Below are positions 10,462 to 21,599 of a stretch of DNA of 64,000 bases, one piece after another. Made by a program: the position numbers and the translations under genes. How positions within the stretch are numbered: position 1 is the stretch's first letter; every line of letters starts with the position of its first letter. The stretch is from positions 22,743,334 to 22,807,333 of the forward strand of contig NW_024037074.1 in the NCBI RefSeq assembly GCF_015706575.1. The letters are read 5' to 3'. Under the pieces are notes generated by a model. It was not told the origin of the DNA. It worked only from the letters and a program-made list of their open reading frames with translations, and ran no database searches. The stretch comes from Patiria miniata (taxonomy: Eukaryota; Echinodermata; Asteroidea; Valvatida; Asterinidae).

Positions 10462-11179
10462 AGAGGAAGCATAAAAATTCTTCTAGCTCACCTACCGGCT
10501 CCGCCATCTACTTCCCAGCTATCGCCCAATTTGGCAAAACACTCTTACCATGGCTTTATTTTAAGCTTCTTATCTTCAAGAGGGCTTTCTTACCCTTTCA
10601 CTTGAAGCCATGGTATATGCCATTAAGTAACGATTGGCAGTATCAGGGCCCTATGTCTTCAGGGATATCGCTACGTTTAACAATCTCTGGTTAGTGAAGC
10701 TGGGAAGTAGATGCGGATCTGGTGGTGAACTAGAGGATGTGAGATACATGTACCAACAGCTAATTTCAAATATCTCAACTTTTACTTATTCTTATCACTT
10801 ACATTTTTGGCCAATATATGACTTTTCTCAAATTGGACCATTTTTGGCAACCATAAATGCGGCCAACTTGAATTTAGTACATGGTAGTAAAATAAATGAA
10901 TGAATGAAATGCATTAGTTACGGTTAAAAACATATATCCAAACAATAATACGTTTGCATTTATGTTTTGGCTGAAAAATATCATTTGTCTCACATTTTAC
11001 CACTTTTTGCCGCCATCTTGAATTTGAAGCATGATAGCAAAAAAAGGATACCAGAAATAAAATTGTGAGGGTAAAAAAATATAAATAACAATCTATTAAT
11101 ATGTTTTTATCACAACATTTGGCTGATATATGTGTATGACTTTTTCAATTTTGGCGGCCATGATGTACGTCGCTCTTCC

Positions 11180-11710
11180 AATTACCGACTTGAATAATCT
11201 GCAATTCTGTGTGCACAAGGCAATGGAGCTTGCTACCAAAATTGGACGGAGCACTATCGTTTGGCTAAAGAATAAGGAGGATATGAGTATTGATATTACC
11301 TGACATACTCGGCGTGGTGCACCAAGTTTGACGTTCCTACGGGTGTCATATTTCAATTCACTGACGGTGGTGAATGTCTCACCTAGTCTAGGGGCTAGAC
11401 GTTGTTATGGTAAATCCTGCGTCGTTTGGAATCCACGCATCACTGTATTCTTATTCGAAAAATCAAGACTTGGACAATATTATCTATTTGACGACGGTGT
11501 ATAAATTTTAACGAAAATAGTTCGAAGAAAAAGAGAAAAAAGAAGAAGCATGCATTGATCAAGCTTCAGTCCAACTCTTCGGCGCAGCTGGTATAAGACT
11601 AGTACGTAATCGGCCGGGCTGCATTTGCGACAAATTTAAGGACTTGACAAGTACGTTCTCGCACCGTTATGCAAGCAGCGCATTACATATGCAGTGCTAT
11701 GTGAATGAGG
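11180..11710. other. No recognisable gene
   Basis: I see no conserved motif, repeat array or long plausible reading frame here. It separates the long-inverted-repeat element from the TGATACATTATCGG block. Confidence 0.45.
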
Positions 11711-11714
11711 AAAT

Positions 11715-11893
11715 GTTGATTTTTGATACTTAATCGGTTGATACAGTATCCGTTCGGTGGTGATACATTATCGGATTCCCTTTTTTTTTAAGTTACATTA
11801 TCCGTCGACACGTGATACATTATCGGATACCAATTTTACTACACTAACAGTCAATTTTTGCTACATTATCGGTTCGTGATACAATACCGGGGC
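11715..11893 (+). repeat. TGATACATTATCGG repeat block (partial)
   Basis: Several degenerate copies of a word near TGATACATTATCGG, spaced about 20-30 bp, are interspersed with TACAGTATCCG and GTTACATTATCCGTCGACAC. The same ordered series recurs at 36850-37310, inverted at 37805-38078, and at 39350-39605 and 39960-40220. This block is shorter and lacks the right-hand end TATCAGTTGTAACA. Confidence 0.75.
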
Positions 11894-11894
11894 G

Positions 11895-12078
11895 CTGGGG
11901 GGACTAGAACATTTCATGGGGGGGGGGGCGTCATGTAGATCAATGATAAGTTTTTTAGAAACTCAAAATCTCAGTGGGGGGGGGGCGACTGGGGGGGGGG
12001 GGCGACAAGGTTTCATGGGGGCTGTCGCCCCCACGGCCCCCCCCCCCCCCGCCCCCCACCGTGGCTACGCCACACTGC
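11895..12078. mobile_element. G-rich hAT-like short element
   Basis: Runs of G and C surround CATGTAGATCAATGATAAG, and the right end GTGGCTACGCCAC is typical of G-tract elements with a GTGGCGTAGCCA-type terminal repeat. A close relative sits at 53886-54004, sharing the TGTAGATCAATGATAA word and AAACTCAAAATCTCAGTGGG. It has no coding capacity. The hAT assignment is by resemblance to the element at 31793-32144, which has an 8-bp target duplication. Confidence 0.5.
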
Positions 12079-12099
12079 CAATGCGCAATATGAGCAAGC

Positions 12100-12480
12100 T
12101 ATTCAGTGACCCATTGCGTACATTGTAAGCGCAACGGCTTTAATAAACTACGGAGGCTTCAACTGCATGTGTAATCACATCCACGAAACACACTTGTCCA
12201 CAGTGACGAATAAAAAAGGGTACCGTTAATGTCGTCCTTAACCCATCAATGAATTATGTTATCATTTAAGCATACGGTATACACTGTACATGTATACAGT
12301 GGCATCTTTTATGGTTTGTCTAATTAATATTGTTTTGCTAAGCATAATGAGCCTATTGTTCTGACCGCCGAAACTTATACCGTTCATCCAAATGACAAAC
12401 AAATTCATATATAATCCCCTTACTCTGTCTAAATTATGTCATAATGCAGTCTATATTGATGATACCTGTATTTTATTCAT
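12100..12480. other. No recognisable gene
   Basis: AT-rich sequence with no clear repeat structure. Its right edge (about 12455-12482) resembles the intron-like flank of the exon candidate at 47503, including GATGATACCTGTATT and a pyrimidine-rich stretch ending TTCATAG. Confidence 0.4.
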
Positions 12481-12482
12481 AG

Positions 12483-12560
12483 AGTATTGCCAAGAAGAAC
12501 ACGAACGGACGAATATACGTCATCTCGCATCTTATCTCGCAATCTCGCAACTTTGCCAGA
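12483..12560 (+). pseudogene. Degenerate copy of a small exon
   Basis: After an acceptor-like TTATTCATAG, the sequence AGTATTGCCAAGAAGAACAC would read SIAKKNTNG. It matches the start of the exon candidate at 47503-47569 and more weakly 33755-33839. No donor site is evident at the expected distance and the 3' half does not align, so this copy looks dead. The upstream flank is also shared with 47460-47502. Confidence 0.4.
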
Positions 12561-12782
12561 AAAAAAATACCTCAATTTTCACAGTAAGTGAAATTTTATC
12601 AAGCTCTAAACATTTCCATTCATAAATCTTGAGTGTATATACACCAGTGGATTCCAGTACTGCGCTTGGGCTTAACAACAAAAGTGTACTTATAGATTAA
12701 AGAGTAACACAGGGTAACTGTACAGACAATCACGGTCCCATTAAGGAACTTAAATAATAATTTTGAACAGCTTAAAATAGAA

Positions 12783-13004
12783 TTAGCTGTGACACTGTGA
12801 GTGAACACATTCTACCACGTCTCCTATATTACTATAATATTTTCTTCTAAAAAGGCCCATTTCTCTCAACATTCGTTTCAGGTGCCTTACAGATATGACT
12901 TCGCCATGTTCCACAGCCATTACCTTGATTATGTCCCTGTATATGAGGCCTACAGCGAAGTACACCTGAATGGCTCTGCACATATCTTCCCTTTCCATAA
13001 TGAG
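12783..13004 (-). pseudogene. Helix-turn-helix scrap of an integrase-like DDE protein
   Basis: The minus-strand frame contains REDMCRAIQVYF, a GLIYRDII stretch, SVRHLKRMLRE and GLFRRKYYS. These resemble the N-terminal recognition helices seen in a widespread animal family of integrase-core (rve-type) proteins. Nothing corresponding to a catalytic core follows, and the frame ends within about 10 codons of the helix segment. A transposon-derived exon fragment is the likeliest reading. Confidence 0.45.
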
Positions 13005-13350
13005 CAAACACAGAAAGTGCAGCTTTCTAAACCAATCTACAGAAAAATACAAGAAACATATTTGTAAAGAAAAACAAGAACTTCTACCCAAACCCTTTTG
13101 GGAAAGGAACACTTGACAATCTTGTAGGGGGACTACGTCATATATGTGGCTGCATTCCCCACCACACATAAACACACATGCTATAAGATTTGGCAAACAT
13201 ACAGTGACAAAGTCGTGTTAATTAATTACGAGCAATTTAAACAAATTATCAAGTTTTAAATAAAACAGTAATAAATACAATGTTCATTCACCTGAATCAC
13301 ACAAGACGTCAAAGGAATATGGAACGGTGACTTGATATACTGTGTACTGT

Positions 13351-13513
13351 GGGAACGAAATAATTATTTCGAGGGAACGAAATAATTATTTTCGAGGGAA
13401 CGAAATAATTATTTCGAGGGAACGAAATAATTATTTCGAGGGAACGAAATTTTATTTCGAGGGGACGAAAAAGTTATTTCGAGGGAACGAAATATTATTT
13501 CGAGGGAACGAAA
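13351..13513. repeat. Palindrome-core minisatellite, core CGAAATAATTATTTCG
   Basis: About seven units of roughly 22 bp, each a self-complementary CGAAATAATTATTTCG joined by AGGGAA. Later units are shortened (CGAAATTTTATTTCG, CGAAATATTATTTCG). This is the same logic as the GC-core arrays at 3344 and 7837 but with an AT core and an unrelated linker. It is followed at 13530-13600 by sequence shared with 26070-26145. Confidence 0.8.
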
Positions 13514-13619
13514 GCAAGGATCCCATTTCAAAAGTACACTCAACCTTTGCACATACAGATCTTGTCCAAACTTGTTCATGGATAAGCGCGTTTGATTCGT
13601 ATTAAACTGAGAGCTGGAT

Positions 13620-14800
13620 AGTGTTTATAAATCAAATATACACACATTTCATTTACGTCAGTTTGGTCATTCGAATTTGTCATTTAAGCAAGCGTATTTA
13701 AATCTGAGCAAATGAATTCAAAAGTAGCCCAGTAGCGAATCCGGGGGGGGGGGGGGGGCGCCGACGTATCAAGATATATCTCGTCTCCCCCCCCCCCCCC
13801 CGTTTCTTCTGCTTTCAACTGATTATTTAATCACTTTACAGACAGATATTTTCACCCAATATATGCCACGCATGAGCGTCTGTCAACGCCTTTCCACGCA
13901 TGAGCGTCTGTCAACGCCTTTCCACGCATGAGTGTCTGTCAACGCCTTTCCACGCATGAGCGTCTGTCAACGCCTTTCCGAAAATGCGGTATTCGCCACG
14001 ATCATTTAGGTATTCCCCGGCCAATTTCGGCAAAATAACATTCAAATTCATATTGGTAGTGGCCGATTTGAAGCGAATGAGCTCCCTGTTGTCATTCCTG
14101 TTGTTTGTATTTGATATCAAGCGTTCAAATTCGTTGTCAGATCTGACATTTTCATGTTTAACACCTCTTAAGTTGAAGTTGTCAGTCGGTTCAAATGATC
14201 ATTCAATTTAGCAGTCGGTTTGGTTTAGGGTTATTCTTATTTTGTTTCTCATCTCCGCGCATTCTATTAAGTACTTTCTGCATTCAAAATAATGGGAAAT
14301 GAAGGCTCGATGCGAGGTTTTTAATTCTGTTTGTTTGTACTTTTCACATGTTTTTTTTTATTGGTTTCATTCGAGTTTCATGTTCAAAGTATTTGTTATC
14401 TGTCTTCAATCTTAATAGGTAAAAAAAGTAAACTAGTGATGCGAGAAAATTAAACATATGCATGAAAGTCGACATTATAAACACTAAAGACAACTTTGCC
14501 CTGTTTTATCGTGTTCACATACATTTATATGTTTTGTTAAACGTGTATGTTCTTAATTGTTACCTTTTGCTCTTTTATATCTTCTAGTTTTTAATAGCGA
14601 TCTGGGTTTTCTTATATCTCTTACTCTTTTCTCAATTAGCTTGATCTTAATAAACATGCTTCATTTCAGTAACATATACTGTCTTGTTATGCAAACATGT
14701 GATCAATATGGTTATTTTGTGGCTGCTGCTTTGTGGCTGAATCTTGTGGGAAACCATTTATATGTATATTCACAATGGAGCAAAGACAGTTAGGACTATT
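13620..14800. repeat. Dispersed 1.1-kb repeat, copy 1
   Basis: This segment aligns with about 26670-27780 in the same orientation through several landmarks, ending in CAATGGAGCAAAGACAGTTA. A TAGGTATTCCCCGG end of the TAGGTTTTC family lies at 14007. A G-run/C-run pair (13741-13800) and the 28-bp minisatellite at 13868 lie inside. Open frames here have parallel frames in the second copy, but they carry no recognisable domain. Confidence 0.65.
13868..13979. repeat. 28-bp minisatellite, four copies
   Basis: Four near-perfect tandem copies of a 28-bp unit beginning CGCATGAGCGTCTGTCAACG, with one base changed in the third. The homologous position in the second copy of the host repeat (about 26920-26945) has a single unit. 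The array therefore expanded after the two copies separated. Confidence 0.9.
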
Positions 14801-15067
14801 AAATTCTGACGAACAAATTAATTACATGAACTGGTTTCGAATTCCTTTGCTCAAATTCGAATGACTAAAATATGATATTTTAATTTGAATGCATTATTTT
14901 TGAAATTAAATCGTTAAAAAAGTGCAATCGCATGCTTTTAGATGTTAATTGAACGATCTTTTTAGTTAATTGAATGTTGATCTAAACGTGCTTCCAAATT
15001 CGTGCGAAAATGGGTGATTCGTCATCAATTTGGCTGCCAAATCTATTAAACCGACCGGGAAAACCTA
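14800..15067. mobile_element. TAGGTTTTC-family right end
   Basis: The segment ends GACCGGGAAAACCTA at 15067 and is filled with degenerate GAATTTGAATG-type words. Its subterminal sequence mirrors the left end at 26462, so it belongs to the same subfamily. A left partner could be 14007, but the two ends differ in subterminal sequence and the pairing is uncertain. Confidence 0.5.
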
Positions 15068-15299
15068 TGCTTGCCAGAATTCAGTAGAGTGTCTTTTGAT
15101 TTGTTAAATCGAAAGTACATGCTAAGAACTGTTTCCCACAAGATTCTGCCACAACCAGCAGCCACAAAATAACCATATTGATCACTGCTTATTTCTTTCT
15201 TTTCCACAGCAAAAAGAAAACTAGATGTTATTCTGAAATGAAGCATTTTTAATAAGATAATTCATTTACGAATTGGGAAAAGTTTAGAGACGTAAGACA

Positions 15300-15440
15300 C
15301 CCCAAATTGTAACTTAAAGTGACATTTAAGGCAGCAAACAGTTATTTCAGTGTTTCTTTAGGGTACACTTTGTGAATCGTGGACAACTTGAAAATTGTCC
15401 TCTTTTGTCTTTGTTCCTGTCCGGAAGGGAAGGGGAACAT
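15300..15440. repeat. Dispersed repeat (also at 18810-18990 and 26285-26450)
   Basis: The words AAGGCAGCAAACAGTTATTT and TTCCTGTCCGG recur in order at 18825-18930 and, more diverged, at 26300-26395. It is non-coding. In the 18.8-kb copy it directly precedes TAGGTTTTC-family ends. Confidence 0.55.
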
Positions 15441-15699
15441 CTAGTAATCACATTGGTACATCAATCTAGAAACAAACATTAAGGTCATCATCTTATATTA
15501 CACAGAAGTGCCGAATTTCTCGTGTAAATTGAAACGAAAACATTGTGATGTTCCCTGCATTTTTCCATTCGAATAAATGTCTTCAAGTTGGCTTTGTATG
15601 TTATCAATATATTGATATATATTAGCTACACCTAATTTATTATATAACCCGGTGAAGACGTCCTATCAGGAATAAATATAAGTGGTCCTTCATACCATA

Positions 15700-16210
15700 A
15701 CCAAAAATTCTAGTATTGTCAGATAAACAATAGGAAGTATCTCTCATGTACTTACGAATATTTTTTTTCTACGAAAAGCCGGGCATCAATATGGTTAACA
15801 CAGTTAACAAAAAGATGCTCCTAGTCTTCACTACCACATTTACATAATGAGCAAGTATCATCGTCAAGTATGCCGAACTTCTTTAATTTGTCTTTAGTAG
15901 GGAGTATTCTATGTTTTAACTTGTACCAAATCTCTTAATCATCTGCGACTAGAAGACGACATCCTCCATTGATCCAAATTTTGTCCCATCACTCTAATGA
16001 ATCGGCGCCGAACAGGTTCTCCCAATAATTCTGAACTTTAGGGGTGACAGAGTTATTACAAATCACGCTTTCATAAACAATTTTAACATTAATACAAGAT
16101 AACGGTAAGGCTTTGTCGTTCTTGTCAATGAAAGTAACACTGCTTACTTTATTTCCAGCCTCGTTTCCAATAGTAAGCCCTCGATAGGAAACTTTCTTCC
16201 TGTATCCTGA
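15700..16210 (-). pseudogene. LINE ORF2 C-terminal fragment with reverse-transcriptase zinc-binding segment
   Basis: Reading the minus strand, one frame shows a run including WENLFGAD, DKIWINGG, YKLKHRILPTKDKLKKFG and a CSLCKCGSED...HLFVNC cysteine cluster. This is the pattern of the zinc-binding tail that follows the reverse transcriptase in several LINE clades. At least three in-frame stops interrupt it. No endonuclease or catalytic palm lies upstream, so this is a 5'-truncated dead copy. The clade is not assigned. Confidence 0.65.
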
Positions 16211-16537
16211 TTCGATGCCGCAATTTATATCGTGTAGTTGGTGTTGTTATTTCCAACGTGCATTACGTGTTTTCACGATTATGACATTTTATCATTTGAA
16301 TAAATGATCAAATGCTTTATTATCAGAATTTCTCAGTGGCCTACGCATGTGTGACAAAATGCTTAGGAAATTGCCACAGAAGCACACTTGTATATCACAA
16401 ATCAAATTAATTAACTGCTGTGTACATGCCATTCACAATAAGAAATCGGCTGTGTTACATACATGTACGATTTACTAATTATCTTTGCTATCGAAGTCCC
16501 ACAGTAGAATTCCACTATTTGGAAACACACTGTGCAG

Positions 16538-16560
16538 GCATGCATGCATGCATGCATGCA
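16538..16560. repeat. (GCAT)n microsatellite
   Basis: About six perfect GCAT units. Short open frames through it reflect the repeat only. Confidence 0.9.
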
Positions 16561-16639
16561 TATATCTGTGTAAAGATTTACTGCACAAATGCCATTGCAA
16601 ACCGTGTGGCAACACAGGATGGTGAGCTATCTTGAGCAG

Positions 16640-16816
16640 CCAATCAGCTGCTGAGTTGGCAAACTTTTTCATGAATATGCATTTCCACTTGTAGGCTGTG
16701 GTGTGTGTGTTAAGCTTTGAGTGAAGTTCCACTTATAAAAGGACATTGCACTTTGTGACACAGAAAACCATTGTATCTTTAGCTGTGTGTTTTTGCCTCA
16801 CTGAAAGATCAATAAA
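16640..16816 (+). promoter_or_regulatory. Promoter- or LTR-like stretch (CCAAT, TATA box, AATAAA)
   Basis: A CCAAT at 16640-16644 lies about 90 bp upstream of a consensus TATAAAAGG (16734-16742), and AATAAA follows at 16811-16816. The close spacing of TATA box and polyadenylation signal is what an LTR shows across its U3-R junction. An ordinary promoter with a chance AATAAA is equally possible. Further CCAAT words lie at about 17100-17160. No gag or pol sequence and no second LTR were found, so this is tentative. Confidence 0.35.
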
Positions 16817-17716
16817 TTTGTAGCAATTCTGTAAAGGACAGAGTGTGAGGATGGGTAAATATGTTGACTTGCACAAATGACATTACAAATGGGATGGAAA
16901 ATAAAAGATTCTGCACAGTATCAGCTCCTCAAGTGGAAAACTTTTCTCATGTATGTAAAGTACTTTTTAACAGCTTTCTTTCCATGTATGTATGTTCAGA
17001 TTTGGTTTAGGATTTCCTACTTAAAATGCCATTTTACTTTTTGTGAAAAACACAGGATTGTAAACAGGATCCTGTGTTAATTTATGCATACTGTGTCAGC
17101 CAATCAAAACAGAAGGATTAGACCAATGAGAACTCATGTTACATCAAACTTTCAGCCAATGGGGCATCTTCTTATATTACTGGTTGACTTTGGTGGAAAA
17201 AGAAAGTGCAACTTTAGGCTCACTTTGTCACAGCCCATTGTGTGATGCACAATGAGTATAATTTTCTTTCAAATTGCCCACCTCCACCCCATCACCTCCA
17301 TTCGTAGGGTACTCGTGTGGGACAACAATCTTTTTTTAGCTTTTCTGCTGTTGCAGTAGGAATAAACGTCTTATGCCTTTCTTGGATGTGTACCAAGAGG
17401 TGGTTATTCCTCCCGTTGGTTCAGTCGGGGGAAGATTTTCTGGCGGGAATTAGACAGACACAGGTTAAACATTTTCATTGCCCTATCATAACGGCTAATA
17501 ACTTTATTACATTCACTATTAATTGCCCTATCATACAATGTAAATATACTATGACAGTTTACATTTGTTGTGACAGGCACTGTAATGGCTCCCTGGAGGT
17601 TCACTAGGGGCCATTCCTCCCGTAGCTCCTTGCGTTAAGCGGGGGAACATCCTGTGCCTGAATTGTTTATTAATAATTCAATTTTGGTATTTGTATTCAA
17701 GATTTTCTTCCATTAT

Positions 17717-17995
17717 GTAACTAGGTCTGGTGTGCCCTCTTTATTAGGGTCTGGTGTGACTTATATATGGTGGGCCTGGTGTGCCCTATTCATGGCTGGG
17801 TCTGGTGCCCTATGTACCAGGGTCTGGTTTAATTTCCCGAATTTCAGGATATTGTGTGACCTAGGTATGGTGTGACCTATATATGATAGGCCTGGTGTGC
17901 CATAATTTCAGGATTTTGTGTGACCTATATTTGGTGGGCCTGGTGTGCCCCTTTTCATGGCTGGGTCTGGTCAACCAAGGGGATCTGGTGTATCC
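17717..17995. repeat. GT-rich degenerate minisatellite
   Basis: Words such as GGGTCTGGTGTG, GGGCCTGGTGTGCC and TGTGTGACCTATAT alternate with a loose period of 25-50 bp. A larger block appears duplicated (about 17750-17810 and 17925-17985, sharing CATGGCTGGGTCTGGT). No function is visible. Confidence 0.7.
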
Positions 17996-18049
17996 CACTA
18001 TATTGTATTTCTTTGCCAGTTTGCCCATGGTATCTGGCAATGTTGTATT

Positions 18050-18800
18050 GAATAAATAGCTGTGGCAAATTACATACAAACAAAAATGATTGTGTGTTGT
18101 GTGTTTTATATCAGTCTGAGAATAATGTTATTATAACGTCCACGGCTTTTATGAAATGTGATATTGCAAATTGGAAGGATAACATTGTATCATTTTGACT
18201 TCGAAAACAATCGTGTTTTCGTAACTCACGGGGCGACGAATTGATTGTGTTTTTACCTCAGACACCGCATACAAAAACAAACGCTAATGTAACGTACAGG
18301 CAGGCACCAGACTATTCCTCATTTGCACACGTGTGCAAAAATTTTGCACATGCAATTAATGATCCAATACCAGGGGGAGAGAGCAGGTAGTGGTGGGCGC
18401 GTACTGCTCGACACCCTGGGACGGGTCGAGTTTGCACATCATTATTTCATACACTAGCCGATATTAGTCAATCACACGTGACCGCGTTTCAACCAACCAG
18501 GATAAGAGGTGTGCTATAACATTGAATATAATAGGGGCGGGAGCCAGTATTCAGGGTCGCAGTCCAAATTTCATTATGATAGCGATTAAAATAAATTGGC
18601 AATACCGCGCCGCGCCCCGTATCAGACCGACCACGGACGTGCACATCGCAATATCCTCGCTCGACAGCCGATGCGTTGGGTAGAGACCTGAAGGTTAGTC
18701 GGTAATTTGATGTTTTTCTCAGCTGCAAGGTGGATCGTTAATAATTTTCACCATCGCAATCAACTTTTTACAATCTCGGCATGCAAAGTGGGAATCCACG
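18050..18800. other. No recognisable gene; small hairpin
   Basis: A short palindromic cluster around CACACGTGTGCAAAAATTTTGCACA lies at about 18326-18350. A relatively CpG-rich patch spans 18480-18680. No exon, motif or repeat relationship was recognised. Confidence 0.35.
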
Positions 18801-19036
18801 TATAGTTTTGACATAATTAAGGTGACATTTAAGGCAGCAAACAGTTATTTTAGTAGTATCTTCAGGATACACTTTGTGAATCATGGACAACTTGAAAATT
18901 TTCTTCTTTTGTCTTTGTTCCTGTCCGGCGCTCTTGCAATATCCACCCCTTCTTATCCTTTCCGGCGTAACTCTGTTTTCCATTCTGAAATATTTTGATA
19001 ATTTTGTTAGTGTAGGTTTTCCCGGTCTGTATAATA

Positions 19037-20694
19037 TAGGTTTTCCCGGCCACTTTCACCAAGTTTTCATTCAATTTAACGCCTGGCTCATTCGATTTAG
19101 ATTGAAATTGAAAGATCACGCAGATGGGCATTCGACAATCAAAAAGAATCATTCAATTTCACTATCCGAGCATTCTATCGCCTTTTAGCTTCACTCATCC
19201 CTATCAAAGATGCATTCATATTAAAAGTATCGCGTTGTTCATTCAATTGCGTCTAACCCAGCAGTAAGGGGCTGATCGGGCATTCGTTTTCATTAATGGG
19301 CAAACATATTTCACATTTTGTCAAACGTCTTTTAAGACTTCATGTACGTGTCCGTATTCCTTAGCGTATTAAAATCATATTTGATGTCTTCTATCCATAG
19401 ATACCTTTCTTTCCTAATTAAAGGGTATGTGCAATGAATTTTTCTTAGGATTTTTTTTTGTGCAACTCTTTACTACTGTGAAAAGTAAGGAAAATACACA
19501 TTCAGTGACAACATTTTGTTGTTTAATCTCATTGCAAAAGTGCACTTCTTTAAACATTTAAAAGTGTCCATGCTTTTCCGGACTACATATGAGCGCGTTG
19601 TTACTGTGATGTCATTTCAGGAAGACAATGTTCAGTTTAGAGGTTTTTCTTTTAAATTATTCATCCAAAATTTGCTAATTGAAAACATTTGTGAGAAAGG
19701 GTTGCTCATTGGCTTACTGCCATGTACTGAAACATCATAGAATCACCAAAAATAAAAAAAATCTGACAGCAAAATATCCAAAATTCTAGCAACTTTTTGT
19801 GCTAAAATAGCTATGTAACATTAATCATGCCCGGAATGCAATCATAGGTTTTTTATTGAATATGAAACTTTGCATTAGCATAAAAACAGAGAAAGCACCA
19901 AAACACCCCTCAAAATGGAAAATAAAACTTGGAAATAAGGTTAAATGTGACACAAAGATGTATTTTCAATGTTTGCATTGAAAACTTACTTTGCATGGGC
20001 CCTTTGAATACAGTAAGCGTTCGGTCAGACATACGCTAGAAAACATTTAAGAAATAACACAAGAGAAGTGTTCCCGATGGTACAATCATTGCCAAACATA
20101 TAACGTGTCCCGATGTCTTGCACGTCTTGCTCAAACGTTTAAACAAGTAAAAGATAAACAGTGAAAAAGAAATTATCTTAGTCCTTTTCAGTTAATTATT
20201 TCGTTACATCTTGTTTCCCTCATATCAGTAAATTTGTAACATTGTTAAATTTTACAGTCATCAAGGTTTTTTTTGGGGGGGGGGAATGAACCTCGGAGGA
20301 AAATAGGAAAAATATATCGATTAAAAATGGTTACTAATTTAAATGACCAAACGATGAAAGCGATTGCCCATAAACGAATAAGAAACGAAAAGCATGGTTA
20401 TACGTTATAAGCGCACAGATGTTCGCTAATTTGAATGCATCAACCGTCAAAAGGTTGCAAAGACTTAATTTACGACTGCTACAAGTTAAGTCGTGAATGC
20501 ACCAAAACGAAATAGGCTGCCCGAAAATGAATACGAACATTCAGAGCAAAATCTTGGCTGCCTAAAAATTAAATTGAATGAACCCGAAATGAAAAAGAAA
20601 CCCCAATTTGACCACAGGTGCAAAACTCACGCGAAATTGAATGGCTGATAATGAAACTGATTAGAAAAAATAGGAAATTCGCCGGGAAAACCTA
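19037..20694 (+). mobile_element. Non-autonomous TAGGTTTTC-family element, copy A
   Basis: The left end TAGGTTTTCCCGGCCACTTT (19037) and right end GCCGGGAAAACCTA (20694) form inverted repeats with TA on both sides (19035-19036, 20695-20696). It aligns along its length with 21935-23549 at high similarity, including a T-run/G-run at about 20265-20285. Around 20078 the plus strand reads WYNHCQTY followed by SRCLAR, matching the C-terminus of the transposase at 6013-6954. It is therefore an internally replaced derivative of a transposase-bearing relative. A second TAGGTTTTCCCGG end lies just upstream at about 19014. Confidence 0.82.
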
Positions 20695-20696
20695 TA

Positions 20697-21227
20697 GTTT
20701 AAGCAGTCAAATTGATGCCGAATCACCCATTTGCACACGAATTTAAATGCACGTTCTGATCAACATTCAATGCACTAAACATATCGTTGAGTGTAGAGGC
20801 ATGCGATAGCACTTTTCAATGCAATTAAAAAAATATATACAATTCAAATAAAGATTTCACATTGGGTCATTCAAATTTGCCAGAGCTTCCAGTCTCGTCA
20901 GTTTTGTCATACTAATTCGCCATTCAACAAGCGTTTTGTTAAATCTAAGCGACTGAATTCCAAATCCAGTAGGGGACCCGGGGGGGGGGGACGCCAGCCT
21001 ACTTAGGGGAAGAGACCTATATTTACCGATAATTACTGTTACTTTCATACTTAATTTTCTGGTATCACTAGTTTACATTTTAACTGCTTTAGATTACGAA
21101 GACAGATGACAGATACTTTGAAAATCAACAAACTATAATGAAACCAATATAAATAAACAGTCGAACAGTAAAAATAACAAATTTCGTGTCTTGCGTTCGT
21201 TATCCTTTATTTTAAATGTAGAAAATA
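20697..21227. repeat. Fragments of related TAGGTTTTC-family interiors
   Basis: The stretch after 20697 (GATGCCGAATCACCCATTTG) matches the subterminal region of the element starting at 26462. At 20940-21000 there is a G-run. About 21060-21215 resembles 440-560 (GACAGATACTTTGAAAATNA). No gene is recognised. Confidence 0.45.
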
Positions 21228-21599
21228 TAGGTTTTCCCGTCCAATTTCCTAAAATGTTCTTTCACTTCTGAAAATCGGTCGTTCATTTTCGTCTGAATTT
21301 GAGAATCGCACTGAACATGCGTTTCATTTTCGCTACCAGAGTATTCGATTCCATTTCAGTTCAATCAATTAAGTGATTGAGCAGCACATTTCGTTTATGC
21401 TCAATCAGATTCGTTTACAAAACATCCTTTTCGCTTCTAAAAGGGCGATTTCAAAAATTGGTCATTCTATTTCACTTTTAGTTTAATATTATGTGATGCA
21501 ATCTGCTATTTTGAATGAGAAAAACGTACTTTTCATTGCACATTCTCGAAATTGTATGCCATAACTCTGCGCGAAAATACGCGAATATTTCTTAACTCA

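Larger units (their letters stand above)
8700..11175. mobile_element. Long-inverted-repeat element with AAGATGGCGGCC subrepeats
   Basis: The left part (about 8700-9180) has about three units, each around an AAGATGGCGGCC or AAGATGGCTGCC word. The right part (about 10750-11175) carries the same material inverted (GCCGCCATCTTGAATTTGAA, GGCGGCCAT). The centre contains a smaller element (9499-9889), a strong hairpin (9366-9490) and a broken coding scrap (10133-10461). No complete transposase is visible and the outer boundaries are approximate. Confidence 0.55.

Noticed and set aside
17317..17607. 96-codon plus-strand frame as a secreted protein gene
   Set aside because: No conserved pattern, no splice partners, and composition like the surrounding AT-rich DNA.
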